The notes below the pieces were generated by a model that did no database searches, had not been told where the DNA came from, and saw only the letters and a list, made by a program, of their open reading frames with translations. From Rhodococcus oxybenzonivorans (GTDB lineage Bacteria > Actinomycetota > Actinomycetes > Mycobacteriales > Mycobacteriaceae): a stretch of DNA of 64,000 nucleotides. The stretch spans positions 124,001 to 188,000 of the forward strand of contig NZ_CP021354.1 of the NCBI RefSeq assembly GCF_003130705.1, written 5' to 3'. The position numbers and the translations under genes were made by a program. This document shows positions 51,880 through 61,053 of this stretch, in pieces (positions within the stretch are counted from its first letter, which is position 1; each line of letters starts with the position of its first letter).

Positions 51880-54800
51880 ATGATGGAGTTTGATCCCTTC
51901 GCTACCCGTCCGGATGTGGCCGGGTCGGTCGTCGCGGACTTGGCGGCGGCTGGGTTCGTCGACGCCGCGGAAATCGGCCGCGGGGGCTTCGGGGTCGTGT
52001 ACCGCTGCCGGCAGCCCGCGCTCGATCGCACCGTGGCCGTGAAGGTGCTGACCGGGGACCTCGACGAGGACAGCCGTGCGCGATTTCTGCGTGAGCAGCG
52101 TGCCGCGGGCCGGCTGACCGGCCATCCCAACGTCGTCAACGTCCTGCAGGTCGGAGTCACCGAACACGACCGGCCGTACATTGTCATGCCCTTCTATGCC
52201 CCCGACTCTCTCGATGCACGCATCCGAAGACGGGGTCCGCTGACGCTGGAGGAGGTGCTGCGCGTGGGCGTCAAGATCGCCGGTGCCCTCGAAGCCGCGC
52301 ACGGCCTCGGCATCCTCCATCGCGACGTCAAGCCGGCCAATATCTTGCTCACCGATTACGGTGAGCCCGCGTTGACCGACTTCGGTATTGCGCACATCTC
52401 GGGCGGGTTCGAAACCACCGCCGGAGTTGTGACCGGATCGCCGGCCTTTACAGCACCCGAGGTCATTGCCGGTGGCGCACCGAGTCCGGCCGCCGATGTG
52501 TACGGTCTGGGCGCGACCGTGTTCGCCGCCGCCACCGGGCATGCTGCGTTCGAGCGCCGGAGTGGTGAGCAAATGGTCGCCCAGTTCGTCCGGATCACCA
52601 CCGCGCCGACGCCGGACCCGAGAGAGCACGGCATCGCCGACGATGTCAGCACCGTGATCGAGGCCGCGATGGCAATTGATCCTGCCGGTCGCCCATCCGT
52701 TGGGGAACTGGGCCAGCAGCTGCGGCGCCTGCAACACGAGCATGGCTTTCCGGTCGACGACATTGCCGGCCGCACGTTTCACGACGAAACCGACAACAGC
52801 GCCCCCAGTCACACGCCACCAACGCAACCATCCCACGATGATGCGCCGCGAGCCCCGCATCCGGGCCGCACCGGGGCGCTGCCGCTGGAGTTGACCAGCT
52901 TCATCGACCGTCGGGAGGAGACGGCGAAGGTCGCTAGCTTGCTGTCGACGGCCCGCATGGTGACCTTGACCGGGATGGGAGGGGTGGGCAAGACCCGACT
53001 GGCGCTGCGAGTCGCAGATCGAACGCAATCGCGTTTCGCTGATGGTGTGTTCCTGATCGAGCTGGGCGAGCTGCGCGACGACTCGCTTGTCGTCAACATG
53101 GTGGCGGATGCGCTGGGTCTCCGAGACCGAGCTGCGAGGCCACTTCTCGAGGTCCTCACGGAATTCCTTGCCCCGCACGAAGTGCTACTCGTTCTGGACA
53201 ACTGCGAGCAGGTGGTCGACGCGGTCGCGAAACTCTCCGAAGCGCTGCTCCGCACCAGCCCAGGCCTGCGGATGCTGCTGACCAGCCGGGAGCCGATCGG
53301 TATCAGCGGCGAAATAGCGCTACCGATCGCCCCGCTTGCGGTACCCGACGCCGACCATCTGCCGAGACGGTTGCCCGGCAACGACGCGTTGGCACTGTTC
53401 GCCGAGCGGGGCGCCGCGGTCATGCCCGGCTTTGAGGTCACCGGCGACAACAAGGTGACCATCGCCCGGATATGCCAGCGCCTCGACGGCCTGCCGTTGG
53501 CGATCGAGCTGGCCGCGGCGCGACTTCGGGCGATCTCCCCGGAGGAGATTCTGCAGCGACTCACCGACCGCTACCGGTTCCTGACTCGCGGACGCAGAGA
53601 CGCTCCGTCGCGGCAACAGACCCTGCGGATGTGCATCGACTGGAGCCATGACCTGTGCACACCCCTGGAACAACTGATGTGGGCTCGTCTGTCCATGTTC
53701 GCAGGTAGCTTCGAACTCAATGCGGCCGAGCAGATCTTCGGGCAGGACCCGACCGTTGACGATTTCCTGGACACCGTCACCTTTCTCGTCGACAAGTCGA
53801 TTCTCATTCGAGAGCAGTCGGCTCCGGTCGCTCGGTTCCGGATGCTCGAGACGGTGCGCGACTACGGTCGGGAGAAGGTCCGTTCCGGCGCCGACTACTC
53901 CGAGCTGCGCATCCGATACAGAAATTGGTACGTGCAGCTGTCCCTGGACGCCGAGGCTGACTGGGTCGGCCCGCGGCAACTCGAGTGGCTGACACGATTG
54001 GTCGCCGAACTGCCGAATTTACGACAGGCACACGAATATTGTCTCTCCGAAGACCCCGAGTCCGGGCTTGGCATGGCCGCAGCGCTGTTCCCTCTCTGGC
54101 TATCGCGCGGTTTGTTGACCGAAGGACGGCGCTGGATCGATCGACTATTGGCTCTGTCGCCCCGCACCGTAGGCGTTGACCGCGCTAAAGCAATACTCTG
54201 GGCCAGCGTGATGGCGGGAGTGCAGGGCGACCTGCAGGCCTCGACTATCCTCATCCACGCCGGACGGACGCTCGCCGATCGATCGGCCGATCCTCTGCTG
54301 CAGGCGCACATCGACCTTGCCGAAGGTTACCGGGCCCTGTACGGCGGCGACGTCGACTCTGCACAAGTCCATTTCGAAGCCGCACGACCAACCTACGCCG
54401 CCGTGCCGAGTGCACTTGCCCTCCACATCCTCTTGTTGCAGGGTCTCGGGTTCGCGTACGAGTTGCTCAATCACACGGAGCGCGCCATCGAATGTTACGA
54501 GAGTGCACTCGCGGTCACCGAAGAGCGCGGTGAAGCAGTGCATCGGTCGTATTTGCTGTGGGCCCTGGCCGTGGTGGTGTGGCGACACGCCAATACGGAG
54601 CGGGCGAAGGACCTACTCCAACAGGCACTTCGCGCTGCTCGGAAAGTCAATGAGCGGCTCGTCATCAGCATGTGCCTACAGGCACTCGCGTGGATCGCGG
54701 CCGAGGAAGGTGCTTTCGAACGAGCCGTAGTGTTGACCTCAGCTGCAGAGAACCTGAGCAATGCCATGGAGAGTTCCCCGATCTTCGTCTCTGGGTTGGT

Positions 54801-55158
54801 CCAGTACCGCGAGAGATATGAACGGGATACACGGAGGGAGCTGAGCGAAAAGGAATTTGCCGCAGCTCAAAGAAAAGGGAGCAAGCTGGGAGTGGAGTCC
54901 GCGGTCGCCTACGCACTCGGTGAGCAAAGTCCGGCGTCATACACACCGACCACTGGACAGGCCGGACCGACTAAGCGGGAGCGTGAGGTCGCCGAGCTGG
55001 TCGCCGAGGGGTTGACCAATCGAGAGATAGCGTCCCGCTTGACGATATCTGTGCGTACCGCACAGGGGCACATCGAACACCTTCTTGCCAAGCTGGGCTT
55101 CACCTCGCGTGCCCAGATCGCTGCATGGGTAGTGGAATCACGGCGAACCACGCCCTGA
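51880..55158 (+). CDS. PknK-like Ser/Thr kinase with NB-ARC ATPase, TPR and LuxR HTH
   Basis: About 1092 residues. Kinase domain at 20-270: GRGGFGVVYRC (P-loop), VAVKVL (Lys), ILHRDVKPANILL (catalytic Asp), LTDFGIAH, FTAPEV. ATPase at about 335-600: Walker A TLTGMGGVGKTRLALR, Walker B VLLVLDNCEQ, LLTSREPIG sensor, GLPLAIELAAARL. Helical TPR-like region about 670-1000. LuxR HTH at the end: TKREREVAELVAEGLTNREI, ASRLTISVRTAQGHIEHLLA. It is built like mycobacterial PknK, which phosphorylates itself and modulates transcription. ATG 51880 (or 51883) is chosen because homologues start at the EFDPF segment. No transmembrane segment. Confidence 0.9.
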   Translation: MMEFDPFATRPDVAGSVVADLAAAGFVDAAEIGRGGFGVVYRCRQPALDRTVAVKVLTGDLDEDSRARFLREQRAAGRLTGHPNVVNVLQVGVTEHDRPYIVMPFYAPDSLDARIRRRGPLTLEEVLRVGVKIAGALEAAHGLGILHRDVKPANILLTDYGEPALTDFGIAHISGGFETTAGVVTGSPAFTAPEVIAGGAPSPAADVYGLGATVFAAATGHAAFERRSGEQMVAQFVRITTAPTPDPREHGIADDVSTVIEAAMAIDPAGRPSVGELGQQLRRLQHEHGFPVDDIAGRTFHDETDNSAPSHTPPTQPSHDDAPRAPHPGRTGALPLELTSFIDRREETAKVASLLSTARMVTLTGMGGVGKTRLALRVADRTQSRFADGVFLIELGELRDDSLVVNMVADALGLRDRAARPLLEVLTEFLAPHEVLLVLDNCEQVVDAVAKLSEALLRTSPGLRMLLTSREPIGISGEIALPIAPLAVPDADHLPRRLPGNDALALFAERGAAVMPGFEVTGDNKVTIARICQRLDGLPLAIELAAARLRAISPEEILQRLTDRYRFLTRGRRDAPSRQQTLRMCIDWSHDLCTPLEQLMWARLSMFAGSFELNAAEQIFGQDPTVDDFLDTVTFLVDKSILIREQSAPVARFRMLETVRDYGREKVRSGADYSELRIRYRNWYVQLSLDAEADWVGPRQLEWLTRLVAELPNLRQAHEYCLSEDPESGLGMAAALFPLWLSRGLLTEGRRWIDRLLALSPRTVGVDRAKAILWASVMAGVQGDLQASTILIHAGRTLADRSADPLLQAHIDLAEGYRALYGGDVDSAQVHFEAARPTYAAVPSALALHILLLQGLGFAYELLNHTERAIECYESALAVTEERGEAVHRSYLLWALAVVVWRHANTERAKDLLQQALRAARKVNERLVISMCLQALAWIAAEEGAFERAVVLTSAAENLSNAMESSPIFVSGLVQYRERYERDTRRELSEKEFAAAQRKGSKLGVESAVAYALGEQSPASYTPTTGQAGPTKREREVAELVAEGLTNREIASRLTISVRTAQGHIEHLLAKLGFTSRAQIAAWVVESRRTTP

Positions 55159-55230
55159 CACACCGTGGTACGGACGCTCAGTCTCTACAGGCGCCAGGAA
55201 ATTCGTGACGTCGGTCGATGCGTTCCTCCA

Positions 55231-55537
55231 GGTTCCGACCCTGGTCACGCAGAGTTCCGGTGACAGGGTGGTGGCCAAGCCGTCGACAGATCTGATGGTG
55301 AAGACGTTGCGGGACAGGGGGAACGACCTCGAGTACGTGACGTACGAGGGTGCGGACCACCGGGCAACCATCGGGGCTTCGCAGGCGGACGCGCAGAATT
55401 TCGTCAACGGCATCCTGGACCGCTGAGGATGCCGGGCCTCGACACCACGACCGCCAAGGAAGTGTGACAACCGGCTGGTGATGGCCTGGGGTAGACGGGT
55501 GACTATCGACGACCCTGCACCCGACGACCGCGACGCG
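55231..55537 (+). repeat. Direct repeat, right copy (lipase 3' fragment plus start of PEP-enzyme gene)
   Basis: Matches 35816-36123 at about 95%. The part 55231-55426 encodes the last 65 residues of the secreted lipase (TLVTQSSGDRVVAKPSTD, HRATIGASQADAQNFVNGIL) without any upstream lipase sequence, so it is a gene fragment; a chance frame starts at 55205. Unlike the left copy, here the downstream gene continues intact past the repeat. Confidence 0.93.
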
Positions 55538-56559
55538 GATGCTCGAGCGGTGGTCCCCCTCGCGGAAGCGTCGGAGCGTTGCGGTGCCAAGGCCCGCAAC
55601 CTCGGCGTGCTGCTGCGTGCCGGATTCCGGGTGCCCAACGGATTCGTGATACCCGACCCGCTCGGAAATCCGGGGTGGGAGAGGGAGATCGTAGCCGCTC
55701 TCCGCCGTCTCGATCCGGGTCCGTTCGCCGTGCGCTCATCCGCCCTCGCGGAGGATGGCGTCGAGCGCTCCTTCGCGGGACAACTGGCCACGACGCTCGG
55801 GCTCACTACCACCGCCGAGGTGATTGAGGCGGTGTATCGCAGCGCCTCGTCGGGCTCCTCGCCCGAAGCGGTCGCCTACGCCGCGCGTACCGACCGGGAG
55901 GCTCCGACGTCGGCCGGGGTGATCGTGCAGGTGATGGCACGACCCGCGGCGGCCGGAGTTCTGTTCACCCGGCACCCGGTCACCGGGGCCGAGCAGGTGG
56001 TGATCGAGGCCGTACGGGGCTTGGGCGAGGCAGTCGTGGCCGGGACCGTCACTCCGGAGGCGTACCTGGTCGACGGTGCGCAGGTGCGGGTCGTGCGGCG
56101 TCGGGGCGCGCAGCTGCTGACCACTGCCCAGGCCCTCACCCTCGCGACTTTGGGACGCGATATCGAGAGACTGTTCGGGCGCCCGCAGGACATCGAGTGG
56201 GCGATCGACGGCGACGACATCTGGGTCCTGCAGGCCCGGCCGATCACGACCGCTGGCGCTACCGCACCGCCAGTGCGAGCAACACCCAGCGAGGTGGTAC
56301 TGACCGGGGTCGCAGCCAGCCCGGGCACCGGCCGTCGGGCCGGCGCGGATCATCGACAGCCTCGACGACTTCGCACGCTTTCGTGAAGACGACGTGCTGT
56401 CTGCTCGCGCACGCCGCGATCGTCGCCCGCGAATTCGGCATCCCGGCCGTCCTGGCGGCGGCGGGCGCCAGAACCACGCTGACGGAGGGCGGGCTGGTTC
56501 GCGTCGACGGAACCCACGGGCGCGTCGGTGTCGTCACCGAGAACACGGGGAGGAACTGA
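55499..56559 (+). pseudogene. PEP-utilising enzyme (PEP synthase/PPDK N-terminal type), frameshifted and deleted
   Basis: From GTG 55499: CGAKARNLGVLLRAGFRVPN, FAVRSSALAEDGVERSFAGQ, APTSAGVIVQVMARPAAAGV, LFTRHPVTGAEQVVIEAVRG, DIEWAIDGDDIWVLQARPIT, an ATP-grasp nucleotide-binding domain. Near 56335 a frameshift occurs (ARIIDSLDDFARFREDDV continues in another frame), and a further deletion joins this to LLAHAAIVAREFGIPAVLAA, removing most of the swivelling domain before its catalytic His region; the frame ends GVVTENTGRN at 56559. The phosphotransfer enzyme is therefore broken at its C-terminal domain. Confidence 0.8.
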
Positions 56560-57156
56560 TGTCGCACCGCACCCCATCGGACATCCTGGTGCTGCACGCC
56601 GTGCGGATCCTCGGCTACGCGGAGACCGCGCGCATTGCTGCCCGGTACGTCTTACCGGTAGAACTGGTCGCAGAGCACCTGCTCGATGCCGAAGCCCGGG
56701 TGGGTCACCCATACCGACTTCGCCGGGGACGGTGGCTGGTCTCTGACCGAAATCGGAAAGATCCACGGCGAGCGAGTGCTGACCGCCGAGCTCGATCAGT
56801 GCGGGTTTCGCAACGAGGTGGTCCAGGTGCACCAGGACTTCCTGCCGCACAACGCTGCTGTTGCGGATGCGTGTACCGCCTGGCAGTTGGCCGGAATGGG
56901 TCTCGGCGGGACGACTACGACCATCGACGAGACGATCACTCGGCTCGAGACTGCGGCGGACGCCCTGGCCGAACTCGAGACGCGCCTGGTCTCGGGCATG
57001 AACCGGTTCGCCGGCTATCACCGGCGGTTCGCCGGCCCCCTCGAGCGGGCGGGCACCGATCCGTCGTGGATCACGGCAACCGATCGCGACTCCTGCCACG
57101 GTGTCTGGTTCGAATTCCACGAAGACCTCATCGCTTCGCTCGGCCTGGTGCGATAA
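56559..57156 (+). pseudogene. Winged-helix (MarR-like) regulator with a frameshift
   Basis: ATG 56559 overlaps the preceding stop (TGATG). First frame: MSHRTPSDILVLHAVRILGY, ETARIAARYVLPVELVAEHL, LDAEARV. From about 56697, in another frame: GWVTHTDFAGDGGWSLTEIG, HGERVLTAELDQCGFRNEVV, TAADALAELETRLVSGMNRF, FEFHEDLIASLGLVR. Adding one base in the GCCCGGG stretch restores a continuous 198-residue protein with an N-terminal winged helix and a helical C-terminal half. It is translationally coupled to the PEP-enzyme gene, suggesting a regulator of that pathway. May be a sequencing error. Confidence 0.65.
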
Positions 57157-57167
57157 CAGGCCGAGTG

Positions 57168-57179
57168 CTGTTCGAACAG
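57168..57179. terminator. Short palindrome between convergent genes
   Basis: CTGTTCGAACAG is a perfect 12-bp palindrome in the 25-bp gap between the winged-helix gene and the minus-strand LtrA gene. It is short for a terminator, but nothing else separates the two convergent transcripts. Confidence 0.4.
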
Positions 57180-57181
57180 TC

Positions 57182-58417
57182 CTAGTACTCCTCGCGGCCA
57201 CTGGGCTCTGCGTGCCCGAGGGCGATGTCGAGCGCACGGGCTTCGTGCGCGTGACCGAGCAACTCGTACCCAACTACGGTGATGACAGGTGCCAGCATCA
57301 CCACGATCAGACACCACGCCATCGACATGCCTTGCGCCGCCAGCACCACTGCAAGCGCGATGGTGGCCGCGGTCAGGGCGAGGAGCAGGACGTGGAATGG
57401 GTCGGGCACCCGCAGCAAGTACGTGTACAGCAGGTACACGCCTGCGAGGAAGATCGCGACGGGCGCGGCAAGGGAGAGCACCGTCGCCGTCGCGCCGATG
57501 TGGGAGACGTCCTCGATGTAATACGCCGCCACGTGAAGTCCGGCCCCTACCGCGGCCAGTGACGCGAAGAGCGCGATGTGGCTGTAGCCCCAGACGAAGG
57601 ATCGGCTGCGGTATATCTCGAGCACCTCGGCCGACGGCAGAATGTAGTAAACCCACCACAGTCCGAACGTCAGTCCGATGCCGGCGCCAGCGACCAGGAT
57701 TGCGTCCAGTGTCCAGCCCTGGTGCTCCACGACGGCGGACAGAGAGGCCACCGTGCCGATCACGCCCTCACCGAGGGCAATGATGACGAGCAGGCCGTGA
57801 CGCTCGACGATGTGGTGTGCGTGCCAGGGTGTTCCGCCCTTGTACCGCTCGGCGATGACGGGACCACTGAGCTCGATCAGGATGAGTATCGCGCCGAGGC
57901 CGAACGCGTACTCGACTGTGAGGGGCGCGATCACCAGTCCGACCCAGCCGATCTGCGCGAGGACGAGCGTCGTGACGTATGTCAATGCGGCGGAACGATG
58001 CTCGGGATCGTGTTTGGTCGCGCGCAACCATTGGAACACCATGGCGACTCGCATAACGATGTACCCGGACACCATCACGGAATTGTCGAGTTCGACTCCG
58101 CGGTCGATCGACGCGAACATCGGGGGCATGCCGAGTGTCAGGATGACGACGCCGATCATCTGCACCATGGTCGTGACCCGGTAGATCCAGTCGTCGGTGT
58201 CGTAGGCGGAAGCGAACCAGGAGAAATTGATCCACGCCCAGATGATCGAGAACATCGCGAACGCGAATCCCGCCAGTCCGGCAGCGACGTGTCCTTCGGC
58301 GACGAGGTGCGCGAACTGATCCCCTGCGACCCCGAACGCGACAACGAACGTCAGATCGAACAGCAGCTCCAACGGTGTTGCCGCACGGTGTTCCTCGTGC
58401 GGATCACGGCCGGCCAT
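57182..58417 (-). CDS. ltrA: LtrA-family (low temperature requirement A) membrane protein
   Basis: About 411 residues with the LtrA signature at the start: HEEHRAATPLELLFDLTFVV, followed by about ten hydrophobic segments (for example FSIIWAWINFSWFASAYDTD, GLLVIIALGEGVIGTVASLS, LTFGLWWVYYILPSAEVLEI). Integral membrane protein of unknown activity, named from a Listeria cold-growth mutant. ATG 58417 (MAGRDPHEEHR) is preferred; the frame is open to 58612 with unlikely residues. No link to the steroid genes other than position. Confidence 0.9.
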   Translation of the reverse strand: MAGRDPHEEHRAATPLELLFDLTFVVAFGVAGDQFAHLVAEGHVAAGLAGFAFAMFSIIWAWINFSWFASAYDTDDWIYRVTTMVQMIGVVILTLGMPPMFASIDRGVELDNSVMVSGYIVMRVAMVFQWLRATKHDPEHRSAALTYVTTLVLAQIGWVGLVIAPLTVEYAFGLGAILILIELSGPVIAERYKGGTPWHAHHIVERHGLLVIIALGEGVIGTVASLSAVVEHQGWTLDAILVAGAGIGLTFGLWWVYYILPSAEVLEIYRSRSFVWGYSHIALFASLAAVGAGLHVAAYYIEDVSHIGATATVLSLAAPVAIFLAGVYLLYTYLLRVPDPFHVLLLALTAATIALAVVLAAQGMSMAWCLIVVMLAPVITVVGYELLGHAHEARALDIALGHAEPSGREEY

Positions 58418-58689
58418 TTTCTTTACCCGGTGGGCTAGGCCCGTGCTGTTCGCCGCCGGTCGGCCTGATGCATTCACAGTCCGGCCGCTACAGGGTTGCA
58501 TGCGGCAATGACAGTTCGATGAAGAAGTCGCATCACTCGTCTCCCGAGTCAAGGATGAAACCGTGCCGCAGGAGTTGTCGCACGACGCGACGAAACCGCC
58601 GTACGAGGGCAACGCCGTGGCCTGGGCTCTTCGTCGCTGAGACTACTCGTCTGCGGCGCAGCCGGCATCGTTTCGGTCGGCGCCCACCA
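58418..58689. other. Gap between LtrA and SDR genes
   Basis: 272 bp with no supported gene. It must contain the LtrA promoter on the minus strand and the 3' end of the kshA operon transcript. No clear hairpin seen. Confidence 0.4.
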
Positions 58690-59481
58690 TCACCCGCGAC
58701 CCAGCAGCCTCCGCATACCCGCGGCGGCACCCTGCACGAGGGTGTCGCGGGGGAATCCGCTCCGCTTCTGGGCTGCTTCGTAGTTGCCGCCCGCCACCCA
58801 GACGGGTCCGTCGGCTAGGTGTGCGAGTCCTTCACGCGCGACGTCTTCGGGTTCGGCGACGTTCATGCCGGGGAGGTCGAAGTTCAGTCCGGCCCGCACC
58901 ATCGCGGGGGTGCGGGTGACGCCCAGGACCAGTTCGAGTGCGTGGATGCCGAACGGTGCCAGTTCGAGCCACAGGCTTTCCGCGAAGATGCGCCCGAAGG
59001 CCTTCGACGCCGCGTAGATGCTCTGGTGTTCGGAACCCATATATCCGGCCAGCGACCCCACCAACATGATGCCGCCCCGCCCGCGTTCCTTCATTCTCGC
59101 GCCGAAGTGATGCGAAAGCTGCAGTTGCGACGTGATATTCAGGTCGATGACACCCTGAAATCCGGTCAGGTCGCCACTGACGAATTCGTGCCCGTAGCTG
59201 TTGGCCCCGGCGTTGAAGATCAGCAGGCCCACCTCGACGTCGTCGGTGTCGCTGCGGATGCGGTCGAAGGCGTCCGCCGAGAGGAGGTCGAGCGCGAGCG
59301 TGCGGACCTCCACACCGTTCGCGCGAACCTGCGCGGCCGTCTCCTCCAGTGGTTCCGGCTTGCGGGCGATGAGCACGAGATTGATTCCGGCGCGGCTCAG
59401 TTCGTCGGCGAAACCTGCGCCGACGCCCTCCGACCCGCCGGCGATCACGGCCCATGGCCCGTACTGGTGGGTGTCGATCAT
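58690..59481 (-). CDS. Short-chain dehydrogenase/reductase
   Basis: A 263-residue classical SDR. Cofactor motif AVIAGGSEGVGAGFADELSR, NAG at FNAGANSYGHEF (about 90), active-site Ser in MLVGSLAGYMG and YAASK (SIYAASKAFGRIFAESLWLE) near 155. ATG after AAAGGACACCCC. It is the third gene of the minus-strand kshA operon, 22 bp after the small CxxC protein, so an alcohol/ketone conversion on a steroid intermediate is probable. Position on the steroid skeleton is unknown. Confidence 0.87.
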   Translation of the reverse strand: MIDTHQYGPWAVIAGGSEGVGAGFADELSRAGINLVLIARKPEPLEETAAQVRANGVEVRTLALDLLSADAFDRIRSDTDDVEVGLLIFNAGANSYGHEFVSGDLTGFQGVIDLNITSQLQLSHHFGARMKERGRGGIMLVGSLAGYMGSEHQSIYAASKAFGRIFAESLWLELAPFGIHALELVLGVTRTPAMVRAGLNFDLPGMNVAEPEDVAREGLAHLADGPVWVAGGNYEAAQKRSGFPRDTLVQGAAAGMRRLLGRG

Positions 59482-59503
59482 GGGGTGTCCTTTCGAAGGA
59501 AAT

Positions 59504-59758
59504 TCAGGGGACGACGACAGGGGTGGGAACCGGATCGGGGTCGCGCACCGTGATGTCGCCCCGCTCCGCCGCTCGGACGATGGATGTGGTCAGTGCGTCA
59601 CAGCCCTTCCGGGGAGACCCGGGACGGCCGTCGCCGGAGCCGGCGATCTGGTGGCACCGGCCGCGAGCGAGGTCGTCCCACTGCACGGAGGTGTGCTCCC
59701 AGCTGTTCTTCTGGACCAGCACCCGCGCACCGCACTCAGCGCACTGCAGCGGCTGCAT
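59504..59758 (-). CDS. Small conserved CxxC protein in the kshA operon
   Basis: An 84-residue protein: QCAECGARVLVQKNSWEHTS and VQWDDLARGRCHQIA, then GCDALTTSIVRAAERGDI. The spaced cysteines (CAEC, later two single Cys) suggest a zinc-ribbon-like metal site rather than a ferredoxin. Its ATG lies within the last 23 bp of kshA in another frame, indicating coupled translation. I do not know a function; a role in KshA assembly or electron supply would fit the position (inference). Confidence 0.7.
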   Translation of the reverse strand: MQPLQCAECGARVLVQKNSWEHTSVQWDDLARGRCHQIAGSGDGRPGSPRKGCDALTTSIVRAAERGDITVRDPDPVPTPVVVP

Positions 59759-60899
59759 CGGATTCCAGCGCCTTTCGTGCGAGATTGTCTTCCACTTCCT
59801 TCTTCCACGATTCCACCGGGCGCGTGGTGTCGAGCTCGAACTCGAATCGTTCGGTCATCTGCGGTGTCACGTTGGCGGCGTCGACGTAGAACTGTTCGTA
59901 CCACCGGCGCAATTGGTAGACGGGGCCGTCTTCCTCGCACAGCAACGGGTTCTCGATGCGGGTCTTGTTCTTCCAGATCTCGATGTCCTGCTCGAATCCC
60001 TTGGCGATGAAGGTGCCGAAGTTCTTCGCCATCTCGGTGGCGGCATCACCCTCGAGTTCTTTCGACTTCTTGACGATGATCCCGTACTGCAGCACGAACT
60101 CGTCTGCGCTGACCGGATAGTGGCAGTTGATCAGGACGGAGTCGACGTAGTGGGTCTCGTACTGGTAGGTGAGGTCGTCGACCATGAACGACGGGCCGAA
60201 ATAGGTGGCATCCGAACGACTTCCCACCATCTTGGGTTGTCCGGAGGCGTGCGGGCGCATGTCCTCGCGGGCCTGGCCGCGCATGAACTGGCTGGCGACG
60301 TGGCCTTCGAAGACGTTCTTGAAATAGGTGGGGAACGAATAATGGACGTAGAAGAAGTGCGCCATGTCGACGATGTTGTCCACCACTTCACGACAATTCG
60401 TATTCACCGTGGTGCGGTACCAGACCCAGTCCGTCCAGTCGTCGTCGAGCGCCCCCTCGATTCGGGGAATCGTGACGTCGGCCGGCGGCGGGTTACCCTC
60501 CGGGTCGTTCCAGACGAACAGCATCCCGTCCTGATCGAGGGTGTGCCACGAGCGGGTACGAGCCAGCGGCGGTACGCGGCGGGCATACGGGATCTTCTTG
60601 CAGCGCCCATTGCTGCCCCAGCGCCAGTCGTGGAACGGACACGCGACCTCGTCACCCTTCACGGTGCCCTGGCTGAGGTCGCCGCCCATGTGCCGGCAGT
60701 AGCCGTCGAGTACGGCGAGTTCGCCAGCGCTGTCGGCAAAGACCACCAGTTTGGTGCCGAAGGCCTCGAGGGAATGCGGCTTGCCGTCCCGGAAATCCTG
60801 GGACAAACCGAGGCAATGCCAGCCGCGGGCGAATCGGGTCGGTGCAGCGCCCGCAACGATCTCGCGGACCTCGTCTCTGTCGGACTGCTGGGTGCTCAC
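59736..60899 (-). CDS. kshA: 3-ketosteroid 9alpha-hydroxylase, oxygenase component
   Basis: A 387-residue Rieske oxygenase. The [2Fe-2S] ligands are in YCRHMGGDLSQG and CPFHDWRWGSNG (residues about 67-110); the mononuclear iron site is in DNIVDMAHFFYVHYSFPTYF (about 175-195). C-terminal helices with WKNKTRIENPLLCEEDGPVY are typical of KshA. It inserts the 9alpha-OH that, with the delta1 bond from KstD, opens ring B. GTG 60899 follows AGGAGAGGA; the frame extends to 60947. The reductase KshB is not in the window. Confidence 0.9.
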   Translation of the reverse strand: MSTQQSDRDEVREIVAGAAPTRFARGWHCLGLSQDFRDGKPHSLEAFGTKLVVFADSAGELAVLDGYCRHMGGDLSQGTVKGDEVACPFHDWRWGSNGRCKKIPYARRVPPLARTRSWHTLDQDGMLFVWNDPEGNPPPADVTIPRIEGALDDDWTDWVWYRTTVNTNCREVVDNIVDMAHFFYVHYSFPTYFKNVFEGHVASQFMRGQAREDMRPHASGQPKMVGSRSDATYFGPSFMVDDLTYQYETHYVDSVLINCHYPVSADEFVLQYGIIVKKSKELEGDAATEMAKNFGTFIAKGFEQDIEIWKNKTRIENPLLCEEDGPVYQLRRWYEQFYVDAANVTPQMTERFEFELDTTRPVESWKKEVEDNLARKALESDAAAAVR

Positions 60900-61053
60900 G
60901 ATGCGTCCCGTCCTCTCCTGCTCGTTCGTACCTGTGGTGTTCAGCACGCTAGGTCAGTGGGCGGAGGCCGATCCGAGACGTCTCACTGGACGGGACCGGT
61001 TAGTGTGCGGTGGGTGTGCGCACGCTTCCCGTTGAGCGAGACGGTCGTCCACG

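Noticed and set aside
57578-58438. 286-residue plus-strand open frame
   Set aside because: Antisense to the LtrA membrane protein; Asp/His/Arg-rich as expected for the complement of hydrophobic codons.
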